A stretch of DNA of 64,000 bases from Candidatus Anaeroferrophillacea bacterium (GTDB lineage: Bacteria; Desulfobacterota; Anaeroferrophillalia; Anaeroferrophillales; Anaeroferrophillaceae), in contig JAFGAM010000126.1 in NCBI GenBank assembly GCA_016933675.1, positions 80,905 through 144,904 on the forward strand. The letters are read 5' to 3'. The notes beneath the pieces were generated by a model. It had not been told where the DNA came from, searched no databases, and saw only the letters and a list, made by a program, of their open reading frames with translations. This document shows, piece after piece, positions 24,201-32,334 of this stretch. Each line of letters starts with the position of its first letter. The stretch's first letter is position 1. Both the position numbers and the translations under genes were made by a program.

Positions 24201-24371
24201 GGTGAATTCCGGAAACACCTCCTTTTCGATCTGCCCGGACATGAACAGTCCGCCGACGATGAGGAACAGCATCAGCAGGTTCGGCGTCACCCGGTTGCGG
24301 ACCATCCAGCCGATGGCACCGCGCGATCCGCGGCGGCGACGAAGGCCGTTCGCGGCGGCGGTACCGCTCAT
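21255..24371 (-). CDS. Efflux RND transporter permease (AcrB/MexB superfamily)
   Basis: 1038 aa; [98 protein letters not shown]; many TM segments. Confidence 0.94.
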   Translation of the reverse strand: [1038 protein letters not shown]

Positions 24372-25663
24372 TGGCCACTCTCCCGCTCCCGTCCCGGTCC
24401 CGGCACCGATGTTTCGCCGGCGGCCGCGGTATCCGGCCGCTCTTTTGCCAGCCGCAGGGGCATCTCCGCCACCGGCGCCGCCAGATCGGTGACCACCAGG
24501 CGCTCACCGGCCCGCAGGCCGCGTTGCACGCAGACTACTTCGCGGCCGGTGAAGGCGATCTCCACCGGACGGATTTCCAGCCGGTCGGCGGCGTCCATCA
24601 CCCAGACAAAACGGCTGTCGCGGATCAGTTCACGGGGCACGGCGGCGGCGGCGGCGACCGTGCGGCCGGCAATCTCCGCCCGGAGATAGTCACCGAGCAG
24701 CAGGCGCGGTTTGCCAATGTTTTCCGGCCGCCGCGCCAGCGGATCATCAACCGCCACGAGGATACGGGCCATGCGGCCCTTATCCTCCAGATCACTCAGC
24801 AGCCGGACGACATGGCCGCCGCGGGTCACCCCTTCGGACCAGGCGGTGTCATGATGCAGTGCCACCGGGGCGCCGGGATCATCGGCGGCAACGGGAATGT
24901 CGAGCCAGCGCAGGCGGGAGGCGGGCACCAGCAGCTCGACCCAGAAGGTGTCGGTGCCGGCAAGGGTGGCAACGGTGGTGGTCGGCCCCACCTGCATACC
25001 GAGGTTCACCGGCCGTTCGCGGATCACGGCATTGAACGGTGCCGTAACCTCCGTTCGCCGGAGATCGAGCCGGGCCTGGCCCAGGGCCGCCTCGGCGCTT
25101 GCCAGCGCCGCCTGGGCCTGTTCGAGCTGCGGCCGCCGCAAAACAAGATCACGGTCGGCGGGGTCGATCTCCAGTCCCAGCAGCTCGTATTCCCGCCGGG
25201 CGACGGCCTGTCTGCCCTCCTCGATACGCAAATCACCGCGAGCGCCGATGACGGCGGCTTCACGATCACGTACCGCCAGCTCGTAGTCCGTCGGGTCGAG
25301 ACGCAAAAGCCGGGTGCCGGCGGAAAACAGCCCGCCGGGCTCGAAATCCGGATGCACGGCGACGATCTCGCCGCTGACCAGCGGATTGAGCCGTACCTCC
25401 CGGCGCGGGATCACCGTGCCCATGGCGGCGACCCGGACGTGGTAATCGGCAATGACCACCGGCCGTACCGTCACCAGTCGCGCCTGGCGTGCCGGCGGCG
25501 TGCGCCGGGCCCGCGGCGTTGACTTGAGCAGCATAACCGCCACCGCCACTCCGGCGGCCAGTACCGCCAGCGGCAGGAGGATGTCGAACAACCGCTGGAG
25601 GAGCCGGACCCAGACCGGAGAAGAGGGTACGCCGGAGGCTTGATTCCGCCTGAAATCAGTCAT
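24368..25663 (-). CDS. RND periplasmic adaptor (membrane fusion protein, HlyD-like)
   Basis: N-terminal TM; VRVAAMGTVIPRREVRLNPLVSGEIVAVHPDFEPGGLFSAGTRLLRLDP; TEVTAPFNAVIRERPVNLGMQV; overlaps RND start by 4 nt. Confidence 0.92.
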   Translation of the reverse strand: MTDFRRNQASGVPSSPVWVRLLQRLFDILLPLAVLAAGVAVAVMLLKSTPRARRTPPARQARLVTVRPVVIADYHVRVAAMGTVIPRREVRLNPLVSGEIVAVHPDFEPGGLFSAGTRLLRLDPTDYELAVRDREAAVIGARGDLRIEEGRQAVARREYELLGLEIDPADRDLVLRRPQLEQAQAALASAEAALGQARLDLRRTEVTAPFNAVIRERPVNLGMQVGPTTTVATLAGTDTFWVELLVPASRLRWLDIPVAADDPGAPVALHHDTAWSEGVTRGGHVVRLLSDLEDKGRMARILVAVDDPLARRPENIGKPRLLLGDYLRAEIAGRTVAAAAAVPRELIRDSRFVWVMDAADRLEIRPVEIAFTGREVVCVQRGLRAGERLVVTDLAAPVAEMPLRLAKERPDTAAAGETSVPGPGRERESGQ

Positions 25664-25722
25664 GAGAAACCTGAGGTATCAGCTGTAAAAATCTGATATC
25701 TATTGCTAATTTTATTAAACTG

Positions 25723-25779
25723 CAACAACTGCCAAGACCGGCCGGAAAGGGATGGCGCAGTTACCGCTCCGGATCCGCG
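25723..25779. repeat. Dispersed intergenic repeat element (copy B)
   Basis: CAACAACTGCCAAGACCGGCCGGAAAGGGATGGCGCAGTTACCGCTCCGGATCCGCG, parallel to copy A. Confidence 0.65.
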
Positions 25780-27171
25780 TTAATTGGTTATACCCCCCGC
25801 CAGCGCCCGGTACAGCGCGATGCGGTAGCTGACGAGCTGCTGCCGGGCGGCAACCAGATGCTGTTCGAGCCCCTGCTGCGTCAGCAGGGCGTCAAGTACC
25901 CGCAGGTAATCCACCGCTCCGCGGACATAGGTGTCACGCAGCAGTCCGGCCACCCGGTCGGCATGATCGAGCTGCCGTTGGAGGCTGGCGATATGCTGCC
26001 GCTGACGCTCTTCCCGGGCCAGTGCCCCCTCGACCTCCGCCAGGGCTTCGAGTACGGTTTGACCGTACCCATGCAACCGCTCGTCGACCACCGCAAAGGC
26101 ACGTTCAGCCTCCGCTTGACGGGTACCGGCATCGAACAGCGGTGCGGTCAGGTCGGCGGCCAGGCGACCGAGCCAGTTTTCGAACAGATCGCCGACCCGT
26201 ACCCCGTCGGTGGACAGCACGGCACCGATGGTCAGCCGTGGAAACCGTTCGGCCACCGCCGCCGCCGCACGCCGGTCGGCGGCCAGGAGCCGCCGATGCG
26301 CCGCCCGGATATCCGGCCGGCGGATGACCAGCTCCGCCGGCAGGCCGGTATCCGGCAGCGGCGGCAGCATCGGGTCGAACCGCGACACGCCGGCAAACGG
26401 CGGTGATTGCGGCGTACGACCGGCAAGAATCGCCAGTTGCTGGCGGTAGACGGCGATCTCCGCCCGCGCAAGTGCGATCTCACCCCGCCTCGATTCCGCC
26501 AGTTGCCGCTGCTGGAGGACATCGGCGGCCCCCGTCCGGCCGCGGCGGAAGCGCATGGTCACCACCTCCAGCACCTCGAGGTTGGTTTCCAGTTGCCGCC
26601 GGAGCAGCTCAAGGCGGGCGTTCGCGGACGCCAGCGCAAACCACGTATCGGTGGTTTCCGCCGCCAGGCCGATGGCGGCGGCCTGCCAATCATCCCGGGC
26701 GGCGCGGTATTCTTCCTCGGCGGCCTGGGCGGTGGCACCAATCCGGTTCCAGAGATCGATCTCATATCCCGCCGCCAGGCCCAGTGACAGTTCGGTGGTG
26801 TAGGTGGTGTTATGGAGGGTTCCGTTACGGCTTACGCCGCGCGCCGCACCGGCATCGACATCGACGGCGGGATAGAGACCGCCGCGCTCCCGGCGGGCAA
26901 CGGCGGCGGCCTGGCGCAGCCGGTCGGCCGCCGCCCGGAGACTGAAGTTGTCGGTTACGGCGGCGGCGACCAGGATGTCGAGTTCCGGTTCCGCGAACGC
27001 CTCCCACCAGCGTTCCGGCACCGCTTCGGTGCCGGCGATGGAGAACCTTTTCGGCAGCTCCAGCGGCAGGCCGGACAACGCCTCGCGGTGCAGGGTACAG
27101 CCGGTCAGGAAGCCCCCCAGAACGACGAGGAGCAGAACCGTCAGTTGGAGGCGGTCGGTATGCGTCGTCAT
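25780..27171 (-). CDS. Outer-membrane efflux lipoprotein (NodT/OprM family)
   Basis: Lipobox-like LVVLGGFLTGCTLH; WWEAFAEPELDILVAAAVTDNFSLRAAADRLRQAAAVARRERGGLYPAVD; LPAELVIRRPDIRAAHRRLLAADRRAAAAVAERFPRL. Confidence 0.93.
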   Translation of the reverse strand: MTTHTDRLQLTVLLLVVLGGFLTGCTLHREALSGLPLELPKRFSIAGTEAVPERWWEAFAEPELDILVAAAVTDNFSLRAAADRLRQAAAVARRERGGLYPAVDVDAGAARGVSRNGTLHNTTYTTELSLGLAAGYEIDLWNRIGATAQAAEEEYRAARDDWQAAAIGLAAETTDTWFALASANARLELLRRQLETNLEVLEVVTMRFRRGRTGAADVLQQRQLAESRRGEIALARAEIAVYRQQLAILAGRTPQSPPFAGVSRFDPMLPPLPDTGLPAELVIRRPDIRAAHRRLLAADRRAAAAVAERFPRLTIGAVLSTDGVRVGDLFENWLGRLAADLTAPLFDAGTRQAEAERAFAVVDERLHGYGQTVLEALAEVEGALAREERQRQHIASLQRQLDHADRVAGLLRDTYVRGAVDYLRVLDALLTQQGLEQHLVAARQQLVSYRIALYRALAGGITN

Positions 27172-27382
27172 CGTCTTCTCCCGCCGATTGTTTTTTCTTC
27201 CGTGCCCCCGTTACGTCCGCGGCCAGCAACAGGGGTACGGGTACAGCACCCGCAGTCCGGGTCGTTTCCGGCCCGGAGATTCAGGTCAATGACGGAATCC
27301 CGCCGGCAAAGGTCAGCCTGGTTTGCCGCCGCCCGTTGCCGGTCTTGCCGCCATCCATCGATCCGTGATATATACCATCCCC

Positions 27383-27727
27383 ATGAACTACTGGATCGAC
27401 ATCGCGGCGGACGAGAAACATATCGCCCGTGAAAAACAGCGGGCGCGGGAACTGCGCCGCGGCGCCTGGTGGCGCGCCCGCATCGATGCCGGCCGCTGTC
27501 ACTACTGCGGCCGCCGAGTGCCGCCGGAGGCGCTCACCATGGATCACGTGGTGCCTCTGGCCCGCGGCGGCCGGAGCGTCAAGGGTAATGTAGTTCCCTG
27601 CTGCAAGGAATGCAACAACCGCAAAAAGTTTCTCACCCCGGTGGAAATCGCCCTGGAATCCCTCCGTTCGCCGGATGTCCCGGCAACGTCCCCTGCCGAT
27701 GACAACTCCCATCATGATCATGACTGA
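27383..27727 (+). CDS. HNH endonuclease
   Basis: RIDAGRCHYCGRRVPPEALTMDHVVPLARGGRSVKGNVVPCCKECNNRKKFLTPVE: CxxC...DHVVP...N..C..CN. Confidence 0.88.
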   Translation: MNYWIDIAADEKHIAREKQRARELRRGAWWRARIDAGRCHYCGRRVPPEALTMDHVVPLARGGRSVKGNVVPCCKECNNRKKFLTPVEIALESLRSPDVPATSPADDNSHHDHD

Positions 27728-27775
27728 AGGAAATGGAACCGGGTCGATTGCCGAATTGCGCCAACCGGATGATGA

Positions 27776-28921
27776 TCAGAACCGTTCGATCAGCTTGTCG
27801 ATCAGATAGCCGCTTTCCCTGAGAGCCTGCTCGCTGAAGGCGCCGAACCATTCGGCGATCTCGCGGAACTCGCGGCGGAAGGCGTCACCGTCGCCGGCAA
27901 CAAGGGTTTCGGCCGCCTCCCGAACGGCATCGGCATATTCCCCCAGCATCCGCCGCCGCTCGTCGTCGGCGAGGATGATATCAGCATACAGTTCCGGATC
28001 CTGGGCGAAAAGCCGCCCCACCATGCCCAGTTCCAACCGGTAGATGGGACTCGAAAACTCCAGCGTCCGGGAGATGTCAACCCCCCGCCGCCATAAAAAG
28101 CGCCCGAAGGCGAAGGTGGCGAAGTGCCTCAGTCCCTGGACCACCGCCATCAGCCGGTCGTGTTCCGCCGGCGTGGTGGTCATGAGAATCGCGCCCCAGG
28201 CGGCGATCTGGTCCAGCAGCCAGCGGCAGCCCTCGTCGTCGCGTCCGGGGGTGACCGCCACCACCTGCTTGTCCATCGACGCGAGACCGGGGCCGAAAAG
28301 CGGATGCAGCCCCACCACCGGTCCGCCGTGGGCGGCGAGCATCGCCGCCACCGGGCGTTCCTTGATGCTGGTGATATCGGCAAGTACCGCTTTTTCCGGC
28401 AGCAGCGGCGCAAGCCGGCGGATGACCTCCTCGGTGCGACCGATGGGGACGGCGACGATGGCGGCATCGATGCCGGCGCCCAGTTCCCCGGCATGTTCCC
28501 AGTCGCCGGTTTCGAGAACGCGCACCTCGTAACCCGCGGCGGCGAAGAGCCGGCGCAGGAACGTTCCCATCCCGCCGCCGCCGCCGACCAACAGCACCCG
28601 CCCGCCCGGCAGAATACCCTCGGCGGTCAGTCGCCGGCTCTGGGTCCGGCGGGACTGACGCAGAATGAGGCGGAACAGTTCCTCGAGAAAATCGGGGTCG
28701 AGTCCCTGGACCGCCGCCTGCCGCCGGCGGCGGGAGAGGAGATCCTCCTCCCGCGCCGGATGGTAGACCGGCAGCCGTCGGGCCCGTTTGCACGCCACCA
28801 CCTCATCCACCGTCCGCCGACGTTCGGCCAGCAAATCGACAAGCCGCTCGTCGATGTCGTCGATACGATGCCGCAGCCGTTCGAGATCATCGACGGCAGG
28901 TTCCCGCTCGTTGTCGCACAC
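27776..28921 (-). CDS. tyrA: Bifunctional chorismate mutase / prephenate dehydrogenase (T-protein type)
   Basis: N-terminal chorismate mutase (LRHRIDDIDERLVDLLAERRRTVDEVVACKR) and dehydrogenase domain VLLVGGGGGMGTFLRRLFAAAGYEVRVLE..GLHPLFGP. Confidence 0.9.
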   Translation of the reverse strand: MCDNEREPAVDDLERLRHRIDDIDERLVDLLAERRRTVDEVVACKRARRLPVYHPAREEDLLSRRRRQAAVQGLDPDFLEELFRLILRQSRRTQSRRLTAEGILPGGRVLLVGGGGGMGTFLRRLFAAAGYEVRVLETGDWEHAGELGAGIDAAIVAVPIGRTEEVIRRLAPLLPEKAVLADITSIKERPVAAMLAAHGGPVVGLHPLFGPGLASMDKQVVAVTPGRDDEGCRWLLDQIAAWGAILMTTTPAEHDRLMAVVQGLRHFATFAFGRFLWRRGVDISRTLEFSSPIYRLELGMVGRLFAQDPELYADIILADDERRRMLGEYADAVREAAETLVAGDGDAFRREFREIAEWFGAFSEQALRESGYLIDKLIERF

Positions 28922-29148
28922 TGTTTATCCTCTCCGCCGCTGCCGCAACATCAACACCCCGTTCCTGCTGCAATATCAACATCCCGCACACGCCACCGCG
29001 GCGGGCTTTTCCGCATACATTCCCTCGATCTGCGCACCCTGAAGGGGAAACGGTCGCCGGGCGACCGTTTCCTTCATGTTTCGGCATGGTCACAGTTCCA
29101 TCATGATCGCCGGTACTGCCGGAGGAGAGCATAGTCGCACAATAGGTT

Positions 29149-29177
29149 TTGACAGACAAGCGGATTTTTAGTTACAA
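29149..29177 (+). promoter_or_regulatory. Candidate sigma70 promoter of phosphatase gene
   Basis: TTGACA-(17 nt)-TTACAA directly upstream of ATG at 29186 (would give a very short leader). Confidence 0.35.
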
Positions 29178-29185
29178 GTTCGGGT

Positions 29186-29950
29186 ATGCGGCACAACAGA
29201 CATCCACCCTCATCAGGCGGCGGGCGCACCATCGTCATCGGTGACATTCATGGCTGCCGGCGAACCTTCGACCGGTTGCTCTTCGACCGTCTGGCGGTCA
29301 CCCCGACCGATACCGTCATCCTCCTCGGCGATCTCATCGACCGCGGCCCCGACAGCAAGGGGGTGCTGGACATGGTCATGGCACTGCAGGAGCGTGGTTA
29401 CACCATGGCGTCGGTGCGCGGCAACCACGAACAGATGCTGCTCGATTTCTATGCCGCCGGCGACCCTTCCTGGCTTTCCAACGGCGCCGGGACGACCCTG
29501 GCAAGCTTCGCGATCAGCGACGCTCCCTGCAACCTGCCGCCGCACTACCTGGCGTGGATCGGTTCCCTTCCCCATTACCTGATCTGCGGCGACTATCTCA
29601 TCGTCCACGCCGGCATCGATACCGACATTGCCGATCCCTTCGCCGACCTTGAGGCCATGCTCTGGACCCGGCGCCGCGATATCGACCCGGCAAAAATCGG
29701 CAACCGTACGGTGATCGCCGGCCACACCCCGCGGCCGCTGGATGACATCCGCCGCTCCCTGGCGTCGGGATCGCCGCTCATTCTGCTTGACGGCGGCTGC
29801 GTCTACCGCGATACCCGGCCGGAACTCGGCTTCCTCTGTGCCCTGGTAATCGAAACCCGCGAACTGGTGGTGCAGAAGAACATCGAACCCGACAACGGGG
29901 ATGGAAAGAGCGATGGCGATAAAGCTGCCCCAGGACCCCGGACAATTTGA
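29186..29950 (+). CDS. PP2A/ApaH-like serine/threonine phosphatase (metallophosphoesterase)
   Basis: TIVIGDIHGCRRTFDRLL...VILLGDLIDRGPDSKGVLD...VRGNHEQMLLDF...VHAGID...VIAGHTP. Confidence 0.92.
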   Translation: MRHNRHPPSSGGGRTIVIGDIHGCRRTFDRLLFDRLAVTPTDTVILLGDLIDRGPDSKGVLDMVMALQERGYTMASVRGNHEQMLLDFYAAGDPSWLSNGAGTTLASFAISDAPCNLPPHYLAWIGSLPHYLICGDYLIVHAGIDTDIADPFADLEAMLWTRRRDIDPAKIGNRTVIAGHTPRPLDDIRRSLASGSPLILLDGGCVYRDTRPELGFLCALVIETRELVVQKNIEPDNGDGKSDGDKAAPGPRTI

Positions 29951-30003
29951 CGGGACCGTCGCGAAATCACCGCTAAACGGCTGTTCCGGGAGATGATGGT
30001 TTC

Positions 30004-31800
30004 ATGAACGGCATGACCGATATCAATCTGCTACTCCCACTGGCCGGGCTCGGCATGTTCATGCTCGGCATGCGCCTGCTCGAAGACGGCCTGAAACAGG
30101 CCGCCGGAGGCGGTCTCAGGCGCCTCATCCGGCGCTCCACCGGCACCATTCCGGCGGCCATGGGCACCGGGATGCTGACCACCGCGGTGCTGCAGAGCAG
30201 TTCCATGATCTCGCTTCTGGTACTCTCCCTGGTGGGTGCCGGGCTGATGCCGCTCACCGCCGGCGTCGGGGTGATCTTCGGCGCCAACCTCGGCACCACC
30301 GCCACCGCCTGGCTGGTGGCGGTGCTGGGCTTCAAACTGTCCCTGGCCGCTTTGGCCCTGCCGGCCGTGGGCGCCGGCGGCATCCTGCTGATCTTCGCCG
30401 GCGACCACCGGCACCTCACCGCCGCCGCCTGGCTGCTCGCCGGCCTTGGTCTGCTGCTGCTCGGTATCGACTACATGAAGGAGGGCCTCGGCGACTTGGC
30501 AGCCATGGATTTCAGCCGTTTCTGGGACTATCCGGTAGCGGTCTTCGTCGCCATCGGCGCCCTGCTGACCGCTGCCATCAGGTCAAGTTCGGCCACCACC
30601 GCCACCACCCTGGGCGCCCTGCAGTCGGGGATCATCACCTTTCCCATGGCCGCCGCCCTGCTCATCGGCGCCAACATCGGTACCACCGTTACCGCCATGC
30701 TCGGGGCGCTGGGCGGCGTCCCCGACAAGAAACGGGTCGCCCTCGCCCACCTGCTCTTCAACGGCATCACCGCTGTTCTCGCCCTAACGCTGCTGCGGCC
30801 GCTGATCCACCTGGTGCTGGTCACCGCCCGCCTGCAGACGGAACCGGTTTTCGCCCTCGCCCTTTTTCACACGCTGTTCAATGCTCTGGGGATAATCATC
30901 CTCGGGCCGTTCATCCCCCGACTGGCGGTATTCCTCGAACGGTGCTTCAAATCCGCCGTCCATCCCCTGGCCCATTACATCGACCGGGTTCCGGCCGCGG
31001 TTCCCGAAGCTGCCCTCGCCGCCCTCCGGCAGGAGATCGATCACCTGCTGGAAAACGCGATGAAGTTCATTCTCCTGCTGCTGAACCTGAATCCGGTGGA
31101 CATCCTGCATTACAAAATCAAGGTCCGCCTGGCGGTCTACGAATTCGGTGATTTCCCACTAATCCGCTACGAGGAGCTCTACGACCGCCTGAAGCGGCTG
31201 GAGGTGCGGATCCTCGCTTACGCCGCCGATGTCGCCGCCGAACCCCTGGAACCGTCCGAAGGCACCCGGATCGCTACCATGGTGCAGGCGGCGCGGGATA
31301 TTGTCTTCGCGGCCAAGCTTTTTTACGACATCCGTCGTGATTTCGAAATCTTCGGAGACGCGGAGGAAGGCACCACCCTGCAGGATCTGCGCAACCAGTT
31401 CCGTCGCCGGGTGGCCCGGCTGCTGAAGAACATCCAGCGGCTCATCGAGGGGGAAACGGATCGGGGGAAAAAGCTGGGCACCATCTTCGGCCATATCGCC
31501 GCTGACAACGACCAGGCGATCGGCATGGTGGTCCGGGGCCTGCGGGAGGAACAGTTCGACGATCCGGAGGCGGCGCGGCTGATCAACGTCAACCGGTCGG
31601 TGACCATGGCTTCGGAATTCCTGCTACGGGTGGTCGACCGGCTCCACGGCATCAGTATTCCACCTGAGGAAGAAGCCACGGCAACCGCCGCCACCACCTT
31701 TGCGGCGGCCAAAACCCCACCGGCCGCCGGGGAATCGAACCCCGGGCGCCCGGATGATGACTCGAACCCGTCCGGCATGCCGGGGAGTACGGCTGAATGA
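30004..31800 (+). CDS. Na+/phosphate cotransporter (NptA/PNaS family) with PhoU-like C-terminal domain
   Basis: LAGLGMFMLGMRLLEDGLKQAAGGGLRRLIRRSTGTIPAAMGTGMLTTAVLQSSSMISLL and repeat IRSSSATTATTLGALQSGIITFPMAAALLIGANIGTTVTAMLGA (QSSS / SSSATT repeats). Confidence 0.93.
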   Translation: MNGMTDINLLLPLAGLGMFMLGMRLLEDGLKQAAGGGLRRLIRRSTGTIPAAMGTGMLTTAVLQSSSMISLLVLSLVGAGLMPLTAGVGVIFGANLGTTATAWLVAVLGFKLSLAALALPAVGAGGILLIFAGDHRHLTAAAWLLAGLGLLLLGIDYMKEGLGDLAAMDFSRFWDYPVAVFVAIGALLTAAIRSSSATTATTLGALQSGIITFPMAAALLIGANIGTTVTAMLGALGGVPDKKRVALAHLLFNGITAVLALTLLRPLIHLVLVTARLQTEPVFALALFHTLFNALGIIILGPFIPRLAVFLERCFKSAVHPLAHYIDRVPAAVPEAALAALRQEIDHLLENAMKFILLLLNLNPVDILHYKIKVRLAVYEFGDFPLIRYEELYDRLKRLEVRILAYAADVAAEPLEPSEGTRIATMVQAARDIVFAAKLFYDIRRDFEIFGDAEEGTTLQDLRNQFRRRVARLLKNIQRLIEGETDRGKKLGTIFGHIAADNDQAIGMVVRGLREEQFDDPEAARLINVNRSVTMASEFLLRVVDRLHGISIPPEEEATATAATTFAAAKTPPAAGESNPGRPDDDSNPSGMPGSTAE

Positions 31801-31881
31801 CGCGTTCCGGAACCGCAGGCACACGGACAGGATACCGCCGCCATCAGATCCTTCCCGTAACCGGAGCCACTGCGCAGATAT

Positions 31882-31905
31882 AGGGGCGGTTCGCGAACCG
31901 CCCCT
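31882..31905. repeat. 24-nt perfect palindrome between convergent genes
   Basis: AGGGGCGGTTCGCGAACCGCCCCT. Confidence 0.95.
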
Positions 31906-31929
31906 CCTACGCCGACGCCCCGGAAACTT

Positions 31930-32334
31930 TCAGTAGCCGCCCCGGTTGTCGGGCGGGAAATGACGGTGCGTGACGATCCACACATCCATCCGTTCCCTGA
32001 GCCGGTCCTTGACCAGACGCCGCCCAGGCGGCCAGAGGAGGAAGAGACCGCAGGCATCGGTGATCAACCCGGGGGTCAGGAGCACCGCCCCGGCGACGAG
32101 GATCAACAGGCCGTCCACCAGTTCCTCCGCCGGCATGACCCCCCGGTCGAGGCTGGACCGCACCTGGTACATGGTGCGCAGGCCCTGCTGCCGCGCCAGC
32201 GCGGCGCCGGCTATCCCGGTGCCGATGACCAGCAGGATGGTGGCAACGGTGCCGATCAGCCGCCCGGTCTCGATGAGCACGTAGAGCTCCGCCAGGGGAA
32301 TGAGGGTAAAGGCGAGAAAAAGTTTCAGCAACAT
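31930..32334 (-). CDS. fxsA: FxsA family membrane protein
   Basis: FLAFTLIPLAELYVLIETGRLIGTVATILLVIGTGIAGAALARQQGLRTMYQVRSSLDRGVMPAEELVDGLLILVAGAVLLTPGLITDACGLFLL. Confidence 0.92.
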   Translation of the reverse strand: MLLKLFLAFTLIPLAELYVLIETGRLIGTVATILLVIGTGIAGAALARQQGLRTMYQVRSSLDRGVMPAEELVDGLLILVAGAVLLTPGLITDACGLFLLWPPGRRLVKDRLRERMDVWIVTHRHFPPDNRGGY

